Part shown: positions 32,101-44,100 of the stretch, piece after piece | How positions within the stretch are numbered: position 1 is the first letter of the stretch | Layout of the letters: the number at the start of each line of letters is the position of its first letter | NCBI GenBank assembly: GCA_963922205.1 | Contig: CAWUHX010000297.1 | Location: forward strand, 115,001-179,000 | Direction: 5' to 3' | From: Romanomermis culicivorax | Taxonomy: Eukaryota > Nematoda > Enoplea > Mermithida > Mermithidae | DNA: 64,000 bases | Notes under the pieces: generated by a model | Seen by the model: only the letters and a program-made list of their open reading frames with translations | The model's database searches: none | Told to the model about the DNA's origin: nothing | Made by a program: the position numbers and the translations under genes

Positions 32101-34426
32101 TTTGGGGGGTATCAATATCGACAAGGACGTATTTCTGCTGCGTTTGTGCCCCACGACGATTAGCTAATTCTAAGAGAGCATGGCCGAATGATGAGGGAAT
32201 GGTCTCATGTAGATGTCTGTTGTTTGATGGTATTTTGTATGTATGTTCGTCTGTGGCATGATGCTTGGAAGAAGGGAAATATTTTCTGAGAACGAGAAAA
32301 GAATAAAAGACGCCTGCAATAACTACAGTAATAATGGCTAGATTGATACTGATCTGCAGAGGTCCTTTGAGTAAATTGTTTAATCAGTCTGTGAGACTTT
32401 GGGTGGTACCGGTTATTACATGTTCTATGCCTTGACCAGCGGGAGAGAGGGTATTTCCGAGTGCTTGGCCAATGCCTGAGATCATGTTGTAAACTGTATC
32501 GGAATTGAGAGACATTTGGGCGGTGTAATTGACGAGTTTTTTAACAACGTTTTCGAGTGTGTGAGTTTTGTAAATGTATTGTTTCAAAAAGAGTAAGTTG
32601 GTTGAAATAGTTGCAAGTTGATCATGAAAAATGGCAAGTGTATTAAAAAGGAAAAGAGAAAAATTTTGGTTCCAGACAATTTCTAAAGGTAAATTTGTGA
32701 CATGCGGGGATCCTGTTTCACTGACCCATGTATTATTCTGTTTGTAAAGGGCTACATGCATATGATGGCAGTCAACGGTTTGTGAAAAAGGGGTCAAATC
32801 CTTGCCTCCTGGATTCGAAAACATGAGTTTGGTTCCTACGAGAATGGGCAAAAGTTTGTAGTATGTTTGGTTGATTTTGTGGTTGTAAAAGACTTTGGAT
32901 GCGTTTACCTGCTTGCAGGGCCAGACTGTGAGGGCTTCTCCTGTGAATTCTCCTATGATGTCTGTTCGCTGTAGGAATGCACGCGCTCCAAGGGTTGCAT
33001 CAAGACGCAAAATTTGCTATATGAGATCAAGGTGACGCTGTGCCTGTCTGCATAAGTCATTCCATATGTTCTTGAAATTTTGAATTTCGAATTCCTGGAT
33101 TTTGTCTGCTAGATAATTTAGTTTCGCGTTAATGGGTTCAAAATCATCAAAATCGTAGAGTGTAGTATGGGTTTCGTTGGTTTTTGGGGTAAAAAATGCA
33201 TTACGATGTGGTGTGCTTTTGTCTAATTGTACAATAATGCCTTGTTTGGTTAGAATGCTGTCTTGGATTTCTGGGCAATTGGGGTTCGAAAAGAGTGTGT
33301 TTTTAACCGAGAATGCACCTTGTAGTTCTTCTATTATCATGTGGGTTTGTGTGAGTTCGATGATATGTGTGTTTTTGTATTCGAAGATGCATAAGTTTTC
33401 AAATGCTGTTTCATTCCAGATAATAGATCCGTCGGCTGTGACACAATGACCTGATGTTGGTTTGCATGACCCCAGGTCACCTAATGTACCTGTCATAGAT
33501 TTTCCATTCCAAGATGCTATTTGTCCTATTTCTATGATGATGTTAGTGACCAAGGTACAGTGGTTTGTACAACACCAAGTGTATTCTACGCTTAGGGAGT
33601 TGTTTGTTGACCAAAATCCTGGTTGGGTTTTGTATAATTTTTGACCGTTGTGTTCTTTGTCTATAACGATTGCCTTACAAACATGCGGGGTTAGATTTTC
33701 CATTTCGGTTTGGTCGAAGACAATACCTTTTGAGCCAAAAAATTCTGTATTAGTACAAGTTTTCCGTTTGCAAACACTGCATTTGTATGCATCTGTAATG
33801 TGGGGCTTAGTGGAAGGGATATAGATTTTTCCGAATGTCTGTACGGGTTTGTCTACTGTGGAAGGGGGCATGCATGATACAAGTTTTGGTATGCTGACTG
33901 AGTGACGGCTCAATGAAGTTCCACATATCTGAAATTGGGCACTACACGATGTGGGGATTATTATACAAAGAAAAATACAAAATATTGGCCAATAGAATGT
34001 TTTAGTGGAGGCGGCAGGGCACTGTGTTTTTTCGCTCTGATCGATTTGGCATGGCGAGTGTTGTCGTTTTGCGATTTTGAGCTGGGGGGTTGGCCGGTTT
34101 GAAATCTGAACATTCTGTAAAACTTTAGAAGTTGCGTCATGGGATGGGGTTTGGACTTGCTTACTTGTGGGGGTTGGTAATAGTGTTTGGCGGGGGTGGA
34201 ATTGGTAGGGTTCGGGAGTCAGGCTGTGTGAAAGAGACAGTATGTTGCGCCCTGCTTTTGATGGGGTTTTGGGGGTGGTGGGCGGCGTGGTGTCTTGCTT
34301 GCGGGGGATCTTGTAGCCTACGGGGATGGTGGGCCGCGATTTTTCGATTTTTACGGCTTCAGGCGTTGGGGGGTGGTGACATGGCGCACCAATCCGGTAC
34401 GTCCAGGTCAAGAACGTATTCATCAC
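32100..34426 (-). pseudogene. Envelope-like glycoprotein between gag and pol
   Basis: A single frame with two in-frame stops, TAG at 33017-33019 and TGA at 32384-32386. The N-terminal 150 codons are Pro/Thr-rich, followed by a hydrophobic signal-like segment (FYWPIFCIFLCIIIP), a Cys-rich ectodomain with several NxS/T sites (for example NNSL, NETA) and, past the second stop, one hydrophobic helix (about 32345-32300) with a basic stop-transfer end. This is the layout of a class of viral-type membrane fusion glycoproteins captured by LTR elements. I cannot assign the donor virus family. The frame starts in a +1 overlap with the end of gag and runs on into the protease. Confidence 0.72.
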
Positions 34427-35741
34427 TACGGCGGTGGGTAGTGGGCATAATGGTTCCTAAAGTAGTCTGAGGGCTGTTAGTTATGGTGGGTAATTTTGAG
34501 TAAAATGCGGGGTCATCAATGTCCATGAGGGGTTGGGGTTGCCTGTACTCAATGCAATTTTGAATATTACGACTCTGTTGATTCCGACAGTACCTGCTTG
34601 TATGACCTCTCTGCTTGCATATAAAACATTGAAAATTGGAGTAGGGTTTGGAAAGGCAGTTATCAGATCTATGTCCTGTTTGGGAGCAGTGGATGCATCG
34701 GCTTTTACAATCACGCGTACTGTGATTATTACGGAAACAGATTTCACATGATTTTCGGGTGCCTGCTGATTTACAATTACGAGCTACGTGTCCAATTTGT
34801 CCACACTGGAAGCATGTGGGTTGCCTGGGGCTGGTATTGTTCCTGTAAGCATTATTCCTACTGTAAGTGCTGTTACTGAAATTGTTGTTGCTACTTTGTT
34901 GTGGGGGTTGAGGTTTTTGTTTGATTTGCAACTGTAAATCTTTTACCTGTTGTTCTAACTGATGCCAAAGATCCTGTTGATCTGTATTTTTGGTTAGGGA
35001 AAAGATGGGTTCGGGTTTTGGGGGTATAAATGGAAGGGTGTTGGACTTTAACTCATTTCTAAGGATTTGCTGTTCAATGTAGGCTGCTTTGTCTGACATT
35101 TCTTTTAGAGTTGCGAACCTTCTATACTTAATTGCTTCCCTGATTTCGTTTTGCATGCCTTCTACAAAGAGGGGTTTTATGATCATTTCTCGTGCGTCTG
35201 TGTTAAAGTTAGGGTAGGTGAGGGTTGCGAGGTGTTCTAGATCAAATAAGAATTCGTTTACTGTTTCTGAACGCTTTTGTTTTCTTTCGCTTAAAAATTG
35301 TTGATGTAGCTCATTATCTCGATTGTTTGGGAAAAATGCCTGTTATGCGACTTTATACTGCTCGTATGTGTGGGGAGGGTTTTCAGAATTTGCTAAACTT
35401 TTGGATTTTGCTAACGCAGCTCCTCCTAAATGAATTTCTAAACATGCCAACTTTAATTGTAGGTCTGTATCTTTCATGCCTTGGAGTGCCATGAATTTTT
35501 CTAATCTTTTGTTCCATTCACCAAAATGTTGGGTCACGCCGCCCGTGAATACTGTAGGTTTCGCGTAGAAATTATTTGCCATGTTATTACAAATGTTTGC
35601 TGTTCTTAGATCATCTATTAGGGTAGGGTTTACTGTATTCTGATTCAATTGTGTGCATAGGGTACGAAAATGTTCTGAAAATAAATCGTTTATCTGTTCT
35701 CTAATGATGTCTCCTAAATGATCTTGCGTTTGGTGGGTCAT
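34359..35741 (-). pseudogene. Gag with zinc knuckles
   Basis: The frame starts at ATG 35741 (MTHQTQDHLGDIIREQINDLF region) and is interrupted once by an in-frame TAA at 35343-35345. Capsid-like helical sequence is followed by three or more CCHC-type knuckles (CFQCGQIGHVARNC, CIHCSQTGHRSDNC, CFICKQRGHTSRYC), plus a CEIC unit. Such knuckles bind genomic RNA. It ends at 34359 in a +1 overlap with env. A C6 run with CCC CCC A lies near the end and could serve frameshifting; this is inference. Confidence 0.82.
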
Positions 35742-35983
35742 TCTTGGTTTACGTTGGGATTTCTGCTTAAATGCTTCAATTTTGCTTCATGCTGTATTCG
35801 TTTAAATGTAGCACTTAATGTTTTGTTGGAGGGGATTTCCAGTTTGCTTTCTACGAATACTGTCTTACTGTAGGAAATGATTACTACTGTATTATCTAAT
35901 GCTTCTAAATGCCCGGATAAGAGTACACCTAATTGGGAGCAGGGAGTTCCAGTGGTTAACGGTATGGTACGGTCACCAAAATA
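35738..35983 (-). other. ATG-less open frame upstream of gag
   Basis: A frame open from the LTR end to 35738 stops in TGA that overlaps the gag ATG as ATGA. It contains no ATG. The sequence looks protein-like (TVVIISYSKTVFVESKLEIP) rather than low-complexity. It could be a relic or an alternatively reached reading frame; coupling of its stop to the gag start is possible but unproven. Confidence 0.35.
35966..35978 (-). promoter_or_regulatory. Primer-binding site candidate
   Basis: Five bases after the 5' LTR the minus strand reads TGGTGACCGTACC, complementary to a tRNA ending GGTACGGTCACCA. A similar tRNA-like end (GTATGGTCACCA) occurs at 53622-53633. Confidence 0.55.
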
Positions 35984-36897
35984 TGTAACGACCAGATTTG
36001 TGTGAGGTACTTTACTTCTAACCAACGGTCGCTACAGCGGGAACAAAAGGGGGCCTGGGGGGTACAATACGGGGCGATACGGCTTTACAATAATCGACGG
36101 CTGCTTCAGACGTCGATACGACAACAATACAAAATGTGTCTCGATTTATAATATGAACAGGGGGCCTCGGTTTAAGTTGCTTCCGTACAATTGGCGGCTT
36201 GCAAATATATAAAAACGGATGAAGCGAGCGCGGAAGTCAAAAGATATAAAACCACAAGAATAATTAAAAATCACGCTTTGCTTCTTCTTTTATACGGCGT
36301 TTTTGGCCACTCCCTGGGCGTCACGGGAGGTCGAGCTTCTGTCCATCTTCTTCCGCCAATCGTCGTTTCCTGCTACGCTTTTTATGCTTTTCTTAGTTAC
36401 GCCTTTCTAACGCTTTCCTGGTACTGTATGCTTTTCGTGCTTCGCTTGCTTTCTACGGTGGGCTTGGCCACACCTCTGTGCTTCTGTGCATGCTTCCTGT
36501 ATCGATTTCTCTGTATACACATGTTTTGTGGGGCCGCCGCTACCGTTACACTTGAGACTACTGTCTGGCGGGGCTTCTACGTATTTTACTGTGTGCAGGT
36601 GTTGTTTACGATTTTTACGGGGGGGGGGGATTACTGTAGCTGGGGAATGTGTAGTTCAGTGTAGGTTCTAGGGGAACAGCTGCCGTTTGTGCAAATTAAT
36701 TAGGGCATCTTAATTGGGCTACCGGGGTGTGAACGGATCAAAATAAAGTACTTCACATAATTTTGTAGGAATTTTTGGGTGTGAATCCCAGACACCCTTG
36801 AGACAATAAAATGCGAAAAATGAAATAATATCTAATAAATGTCTATCACATACAGTATGCTACATATTTACAGTACTGCTTTAGCAGGTACGTTACA
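35984..36897 (-). repeat. 5' LTR (right copy)
   Basis: 914 bases with the same TGTAACG..CGTTACA termini as the left LTR. It should drive transcription of the minus-strand genes; the minus strand has TATTATAAAT-like sequence in its 3' half. Differences from the left LTR cluster in the first 260 bases. Confidence 0.9.
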
Positions 36898-36901
36898 CAG
36901 T
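36898..36901. repeat. Target site duplication CAGT (right)
   Basis: Direct repeat of the 4 bases before the left LTR. Confidence 0.8.
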
Positions 36902-37760
36902 AATCGGCCGCAATTTCGAAAATGAAGGATCGAATTGATCTTGATTCATGAATAAATATTTATTTTACAGTGGAGAGAATTATCTCTTTTGTGATGTCAG
37001 TGAATAATTGCATATTACACTTTTTGATAGAGTTTAAAGTGTCGAAAATGGGCCGCCAAAATTGAAAAAATTTTGTTTAAAGGCACTCCACAGCACCTTC
37101 CCATCGGTTGCTGCAGAATTTTATTTCCTTATTTTATAGCTCATGCATTCTCACTGAGTTGGTAAAATTTTTAAGATTTTTGTACCTTTGGGGAGCTACA
37201 CAGCTTCGAAGCAGGCATACTCATGAAAATCACTCATAAGTCTCTGCATTCTCTAGGTGGTTATTGATATGTCTATTATCTGCACCATAGAATCATCAAA
37301 TAACCAACAGACTATAGTGTGATGTACTAATTGTTCCACAAACGAATATTTTACACCCTGCAAAAAAGTTTTAACTGTCGAAAATGAGAAGAAAAAATGA
37401 AACATTCTGTTTATGGGCACATCCTTAAACCAGGATGCTCAGGAATGTTATCTTTTTATTCTTTAGTTCATGCATTCCTACAATAGCTGCAAAAGTGACA
37501 TATCGTCGTGTACCGTTTTGGCAGCTTTAGATATCTGCATACACCGCACTGTCATTCAAATGTGTTTTTGAATCCGGTGTAAATGTCCAATCAATAAAGT
37601 TCTGCGAACACCGGATGCGTCTTTACCCAATGTATCATAAGAAAAAATGTGACTTGAAATACTGATAAAGTTTCATTCTAGGTTTGATGGTTTCTGAACA
37701 AAGTGCTTTAAATGATTAATCGAAAACTTATTAAATTGCAGAAATTCAGTGATTTTTTGA
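36902..37760. other. Unassigned intergenic DNA
   Basis: AT-rich, short frames only; no repeat or RNA motif recognised. Confidence 0.4.
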
Positions 37761-37766
37761 AATCCA

Positions 37767-38051
37767 TTAACAGAAGAACGACAAGCGATATTCAAATACT
37801 CTTTGCTTTGTTGGAAAGGCATTGCAATCTACTATCATTTGCTTTATTTTCTTCTGACTAACATCACGTGTTGCGAAACAGGGTTCCTTCGACTGTAAGG
37901 CACATTCGCACAGCTTATAACATAGGCCGAAGTCAGACAGCCGACATTTACTTTGTAACATTAAACTCGCAGCTTCAATTTTTTCCGGTCAAATTACCGA
38001 AAAGATAAATTTTTGTCGCATCTCTTCTGAGGCATCTTGTTGCGCAACCAT
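37767..38051 (-). pseudogene. Possible coding remnant beside the satellite
   Basis: A frame starting at ATG 38051 (MVAQQDASEEMRQKFIFS) meets a TGA near 37991 and then stays open for 74 codons (PEKIEAASLMLQSKCRLSD and CFATRDVSQKKIKQM segments) to TAA at 37767. The amino-acid makeup is protein-like (Cys, Lys, Arg, no simple repeats), unlike its AT-rich surroundings. No family recognised. It could be a transposon-domesticated fragment or a decayed exon. Confidence 0.35.
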
Positions 38052-38139
38052 TCTAAATTGATCGATGAAATTCTACGAGTGATTCGACTCGCATCTTTTC
38101 TTTTTATTCGTCTAATCTGAACGTTTTGATCGTTTTCAT

Positions 38140-41100
38140 TTTCATATATTTGATATTTGATATTTTTGATATTTGATATTTTTGATATTTGATATTTTCG
38201 ATATTTGATATTTTTTATATTTGATATTTTTGATATTTTTGATATTTGATATTTTTGATATTTGATATTTTTGATAGTTGATATTTTTGATATTTGATAT
38301 TTTTGATATTCGATATTTTTGATATTTGATATTTTTGATATTTGATATTTTTGATATTTGATATTTTTGATATTTATTTGATATTTTTGATATTTGATTT
38401 TTTTGATATTTGATATTTTTGATATTTGATATTTTTGATATTTGATATTTTTGATATTTGATATTTTTGATATTTGATATTTTTGATATTTGATATTTTT
38501 GATATTTGATATTTTTGATATTTGATATTTTTGATATTTGATATTTTTGATATTTGATATTTTTGATATTTGATATTTTTGATATTTGATATTTTTGATA
38601 TTTGATATTTTCGATATTTGATATTTTTGATATTTGATATTTTTGATATTTGATATTTTTGATATTTGATATTTTTGATATTTGATATTTCTGATGTTTG
38701 ATATTTTTGATATTTGATATTTTTGATATTTTATATTTTTGATATTTGATATCTTTGATATTTGATATTTTTGATATTTGATATTTTTGATATTTGATAT
38801 TTTTGATATTTGATATTTTTGATATTTGATATTTCTGATGTTTGATATTTTTGATATTTGATATTTTTGATATTTTATATTTTTGATATTTGATATCTTT
38901 GATATTTGATATTTTTGATATTTGATATTTTTGATATTTGATATTTTTGATATTTGATATTTTTGATATTTGATATTTTTGATATTTGATATTTTTGATA
39001 TTTGATATTTTTGATATTTGATATTTTTGATATTTGATATTTTTGATATTTGATATTTTTGATATTTGATATTTTCGATATTTGATATTCTTGATATTTG
39101 ATATTTTTGATATTTGATATATTTGATATTTGATATTTTTGATATTTTTGATAATTGATATTTTTGATATTTGATATTTTTGATATTTGATATTTTTGAT
39201 ATTTGATATTTTTGATATTCGATATTTTTGATATTTGATATTTGATATTTTTGATATTTGATATTTGATATTTTTGATATTTGATATTTTTGATTATTTG
39301 CTATTTTTAATATTTGATATTTTTGATATTTGATATTTGATATTTTTGATATTTGATATTTTTGATTATTTGCTATTTTTAATATTTGATATTTTTGATA
39401 TTTGATATTTTTGATATTTGATATTATTGATATTTTTGATATATTTGATATTCTTGATATTTGATATTTTTGATATTTGGTATATTTGATATATTTGATT
39501 GTCTTGATATTTGATATTCTTGATATTTGATATTTTTGATATTTGATATTTTTGATATTTGATATTTTTGATATTTGAAATTTTTGATATTTGATATTTT
39601 TGATATTTGATTTTTTTGATATTTGATATTTTTGATATTTGATATTTTTGATATTTGATATTTTTGATGATATTTGCCATTTTTGATATTTGATATTTTT
39701 GATATTTTTGATATTTGATATTTTTGATATTTTTGATATTTTTGATATTTTTGATATTTGATATTTTTGATATTTGATATTTTTGATATTTGATATTTTT
39801 GATATTTGATATTTTTGATATTTGATATTTATGATATTTGATATTCTTGATATTTGATATTTTTGATATTTGATATTTTTGATATTTTTGATATATTTGA
39901 TATTCTTGATATTTGATATTTTTGATATTTGGTATATTTGATATATTTGATTATCTTGATATTTGATATTCTTGATATTTGATATTTTTGATATTTGATA
40001 TTTTTGATATTTGATATTTTTGATATTCGATATTTTTGATATTTTATATTTTTGATACTTGATATTTTTGATATTTGATATTTCTGATATTTGATATTTT
40101 TGATATTTGATATTTTTGATATTTGATATTATTGATATTTTTGATATTTGATATTTTTGATATTTTTGATATTTTTGATATTTTTGATATTTTTGATATT
40201 TGATATTTTTGATATTTGATATTTTTAATATTTGATATTTTCGATATTTGATATTCTTGATATTTGATATTATTGATATTTGATATTATTGATATTTGAT
40301 ATATTTGATATTTGATATTTTTGATATTTTTGATAATTGATATTTTTGATATTTGATATTTTTGATATTTGATATTTTTGATATTTGATATTTTTGATAT
40401 TCGATATTTTTGATATTTGATATTTGATATTTTTGATATATGATATTTTTGATTATTTGCTATTTTTAATATTTGATATTTTTGATATTTGATATTTTTG
40501 ATATTTGATATTATTGATATTTTTGATATATTTGATATTCTTGATATTTGATATTTTTGATATTTGATATTATTGATATTTTTGATATTTGATATTTTTG
40601 ATATTTTTGATATTTTTGATATTTTTGATATTTCATATTTTTGATATTTGATATTTTTGATATTTGATATTTTTGATGGTATTTGATATTTTTGATATTT
40701 AGTATATTCGATATATTTGATATTCTTGATATTTGATATTTTTGATATTTGATATTTTTGATATTTGATATTTTTGATATTTGGTATTTTTGATATTTGA
40801 TATTTTTGATATTTGATATTTTTGATATTTGATATTTTTGATATTTGATATTTTTGATATTTGATATTTTTGATATTTGATATTTTTGATATTTTTGATA
40901 TTTATTTGATATTTTTGATATTTGATATTTTTGATATTTATTTGATATTTTTGATATTTGATATTTTTGATATTTGATATTTTTGATATTTGATATTTTT
41001 GATATTTGATATTTTTGATATTTGATATTTTTGATATTTGATATTTTTGATATTTGATTTTTTTGATATTTGATACTTTTGATTTTTGATATTTTTGATA

Positions 41101-44100
41101 TTTGATATTTTTGATATTTGATATTTTTGATATTTGATATTTTTGATATTTGATATTTTTGATATTTGATATTTTTGATATTTGATATTTTCGATATTTG
41201 ATATTTTTGATATTTGATATTTTTGATATTTGATATTTTTGATATTTGATATTTTTGATATTTGATATTTTTGATATTCGATATTTTTGATATTTGATAT
41301 TTTCGATATTTGATATTCTTGATATTTGATATTTTTGATATTTGATATTTGATATTTTTGATATTTTTGATAATTGATATTTTTGATATTTGATATTTTT
41401 GATATTTGATATTTTTGATATTTGATATTTTTGATATCCGATATTTTTGATATTTGATATTTGATATTTTTGATAATTGATATTTTTGATTATTTGCTAT
41501 TTTTAATATTTGATATTTTTGATATTTGATATTTTTGATATTTGATATTATTGATATTTTTGATATATTTGATATTCTTGATATTTGATATTTTTGATAT
41601 TTGGTATATTTGATATATTTGATTATCTTGATATTTGATATTCTTGATATTTGATATTTTTGATATTTGATATTTTCGATATTTGATATTTTTGATATTT
41701 GATATTTTTGATATTTGATATTTTTGATATTTGATATTTTTGATATTCGATATTTTTGATATTTGATATTTTCGATATTTGATATTCTTGATATTTGATA
41801 TTTTTGATATTTGATATATTTGATATTTGATATTTTTGATATTTTTGATAATTGATATTTTTGATATTTGATATTTTTGATATTTGATATTTTTGATATT
41901 TGATATTTTTGATATTCGATATTTTTGATATTTGATATTTGATATTTTTGATAATTGATATTTTTGATTATTTGCTATTTTTAATATTTGATATTTTTGA
42001 TATTTGATATTTTTGATATTTGATATTATTGATATTTTTGATATATTTGATATTCTTGATATTTGATATTTTTGATATTTGGTATATTTGATATATTTGA
42101 TTATCTTGATATTTGATATTCTTGATATTTGATATGTTTGATATTTGATATTTTTGATATTTGATATTTTTGATATTTGATATTTTTGATATTTGATATT
42201 TTTGATATTTGATATTTTTGATATTTGATATTTTTGATATTTGATATTTTTGATATTTGATATTTTTGATATTTGATATTTTTGATATTTGATATTTGAT
42301 ACTTTTGATATTTGATATTTTTGATATTTGATAATTTTGATATTTTTGATATATTTGATATTCTTGATATTTGATATTTTTGATATTTGGTATATTTGAT
42401 ATATTTGATTATCTTGATATTTGATATTCTTGATATTTGATATTTTTGATATTTGATACTTTTGATATTTGATATTTTTGATATTTTTGATATTTTTGAT
42501 ATTTTTGATATTTTTGATAATTGATATTTTTGATATTTGATATTTTTGATATTTGATATTTTTGATATTTGATATTTTTGATATTCGATATTTTCGATAT
42601 TTGATATTTGATATTTTTTATATTTGATATTTTTGATTATTTGCTATTTTTAATATTTGATATATTTGATATTTGATATTTTTGATATTTGATATTTTTG
42701 ATATTTGATATTTTTGATATTTGATATTTTTGATATTTGATATTTTTGATATTTGATATTTTTGATATTTGATATTTTTGATATTTGATATTTTTGATAT
42801 TTGATATTTTTGATATTTGATATTTTTGATATTTGATATTTTTGATATTTGATATTTTTGATATTTGATATTTTTGATATTTGATTTTTTTGATATTTGA
42901 TACTTTTGATTTTTGATATTTTTGATATTTGATATTTTTGATATTTGATATTTTTGATATTTATTTGATATTTTTGATATTTGATTTTTTTGATATTTGA
43001 TATTTTTGATATTTGATATTTTTGATATTTGATATTTTTGATATTTGATATTTTTGATATTTGATATTTTTGATATTTGATATTTTCGATATTTGATATT
43101 TTTGATATTTGATATTTTTGATATTTGATATTTTTGATATTTGATATTTTTGATATTCGATATTTTTAATATTTGATATTTTCGATATTTGATATTCTTG
43201 ATATTTGATATTTTTGATATTTGATATATTTGATATTTGATATTTTTGATATTTTTGATAATTGATATTTTTGATATTTGATATTTTTGATATTTGATAT
43301 TTTTGATATTTGATATTTTTGATATTCGATATTTTTGATATTTGATATTTGATATTTTTGATAATTGATATTTTTGATTATTTGCTATTTTTAATATTTG
43401 ATATTTTTGATATTTGATATTTTTGATATTTGATATTATTGATATTTTTGATATATTTGATATTCTTGATGTTTGATATTTTTGATATTTGGTATATTTG
43501 ATATATTTGATTATCTTGATATTTGATATTCTTGATATTTGATATTTTTGATATTTGATATTTTTGATATTTGATATTTTTGATATTTGATATTTTTGAT
43601 ATTTGATATTTTTGATATTTGATATTTTTGATATTTGATATTTTTGATATTTGATATTCTTGATATTTGATATTTTTGATATTTTTGATAATTGATATTT
43701 TTGATATTTGATATTTTATATTTTTGATATTTGATATTTTTGATATTTGATATTTTTGATATTCGATATTTTTGATATTTGATATTTGATATTTTTGATA
43801 TTTGATATTTTTGATATTTGATATTTTTGATATTTGATATTTGATATTTTTGATATTTGATATTTTTGATATTTGATATTTTCGATTATTTGCTATTTTT
43901 AATATTTGATATTTTTGATATTTGATACTTTTGATATTTGATATTTTTGATATTTGATAATTTTGATATTTTTGATATATTTGATATTCTTGATATTTGA
44001 TATTTTTGATATTTGGTATATTTGATATATTTGATTATCTTGATATTTGATATTCTTGATATTTGATATTTTTGATATTTGATACTTTTGATATTTGATA

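Larger units (their letters stand above)
27647..36897 (-). mobile_element. Full-length Ty3/gypsy-class LTR retroelement with gag-env-pol order
   Basis: A 9.25-kb element with LTRs at both ends and 4-bp CAGT target duplications at 27643-27646 and 36898-36901. All coding is on the minus strand: gag (35741-34359), envelope-like glycoprotein (34426 to about 32100), protease-RT (32100-30383), RNase H (30413-29805), integrase (29811-28588). Only 32 bases separate the integrase stop from the 3' LTR, so the glycoprotein is not at the usual 3' position. The LTRs differ at roughly 3% of sites by eye, most changes lying in the first 260 bases. The reading frames carry three in-frame stops and two frameshifts after the gag/env overlap, so this copy is decayed. 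Confidence 0.88.

Noticed and set aside
34132-34470. 112-codon + strand frame opposite gag/env
   Set aside because: It is a shadow of the minus-strand overlap region, with no independent motif.
39366-39680. Minus frames reading KYQKYQISKISNIKN, also at 44251-44580 and 46810-47139
   Set aside because: The 16-bp satellite unit is stop-free in all three minus frames; identical peptides reflect higher-order repeat copies, not genes.
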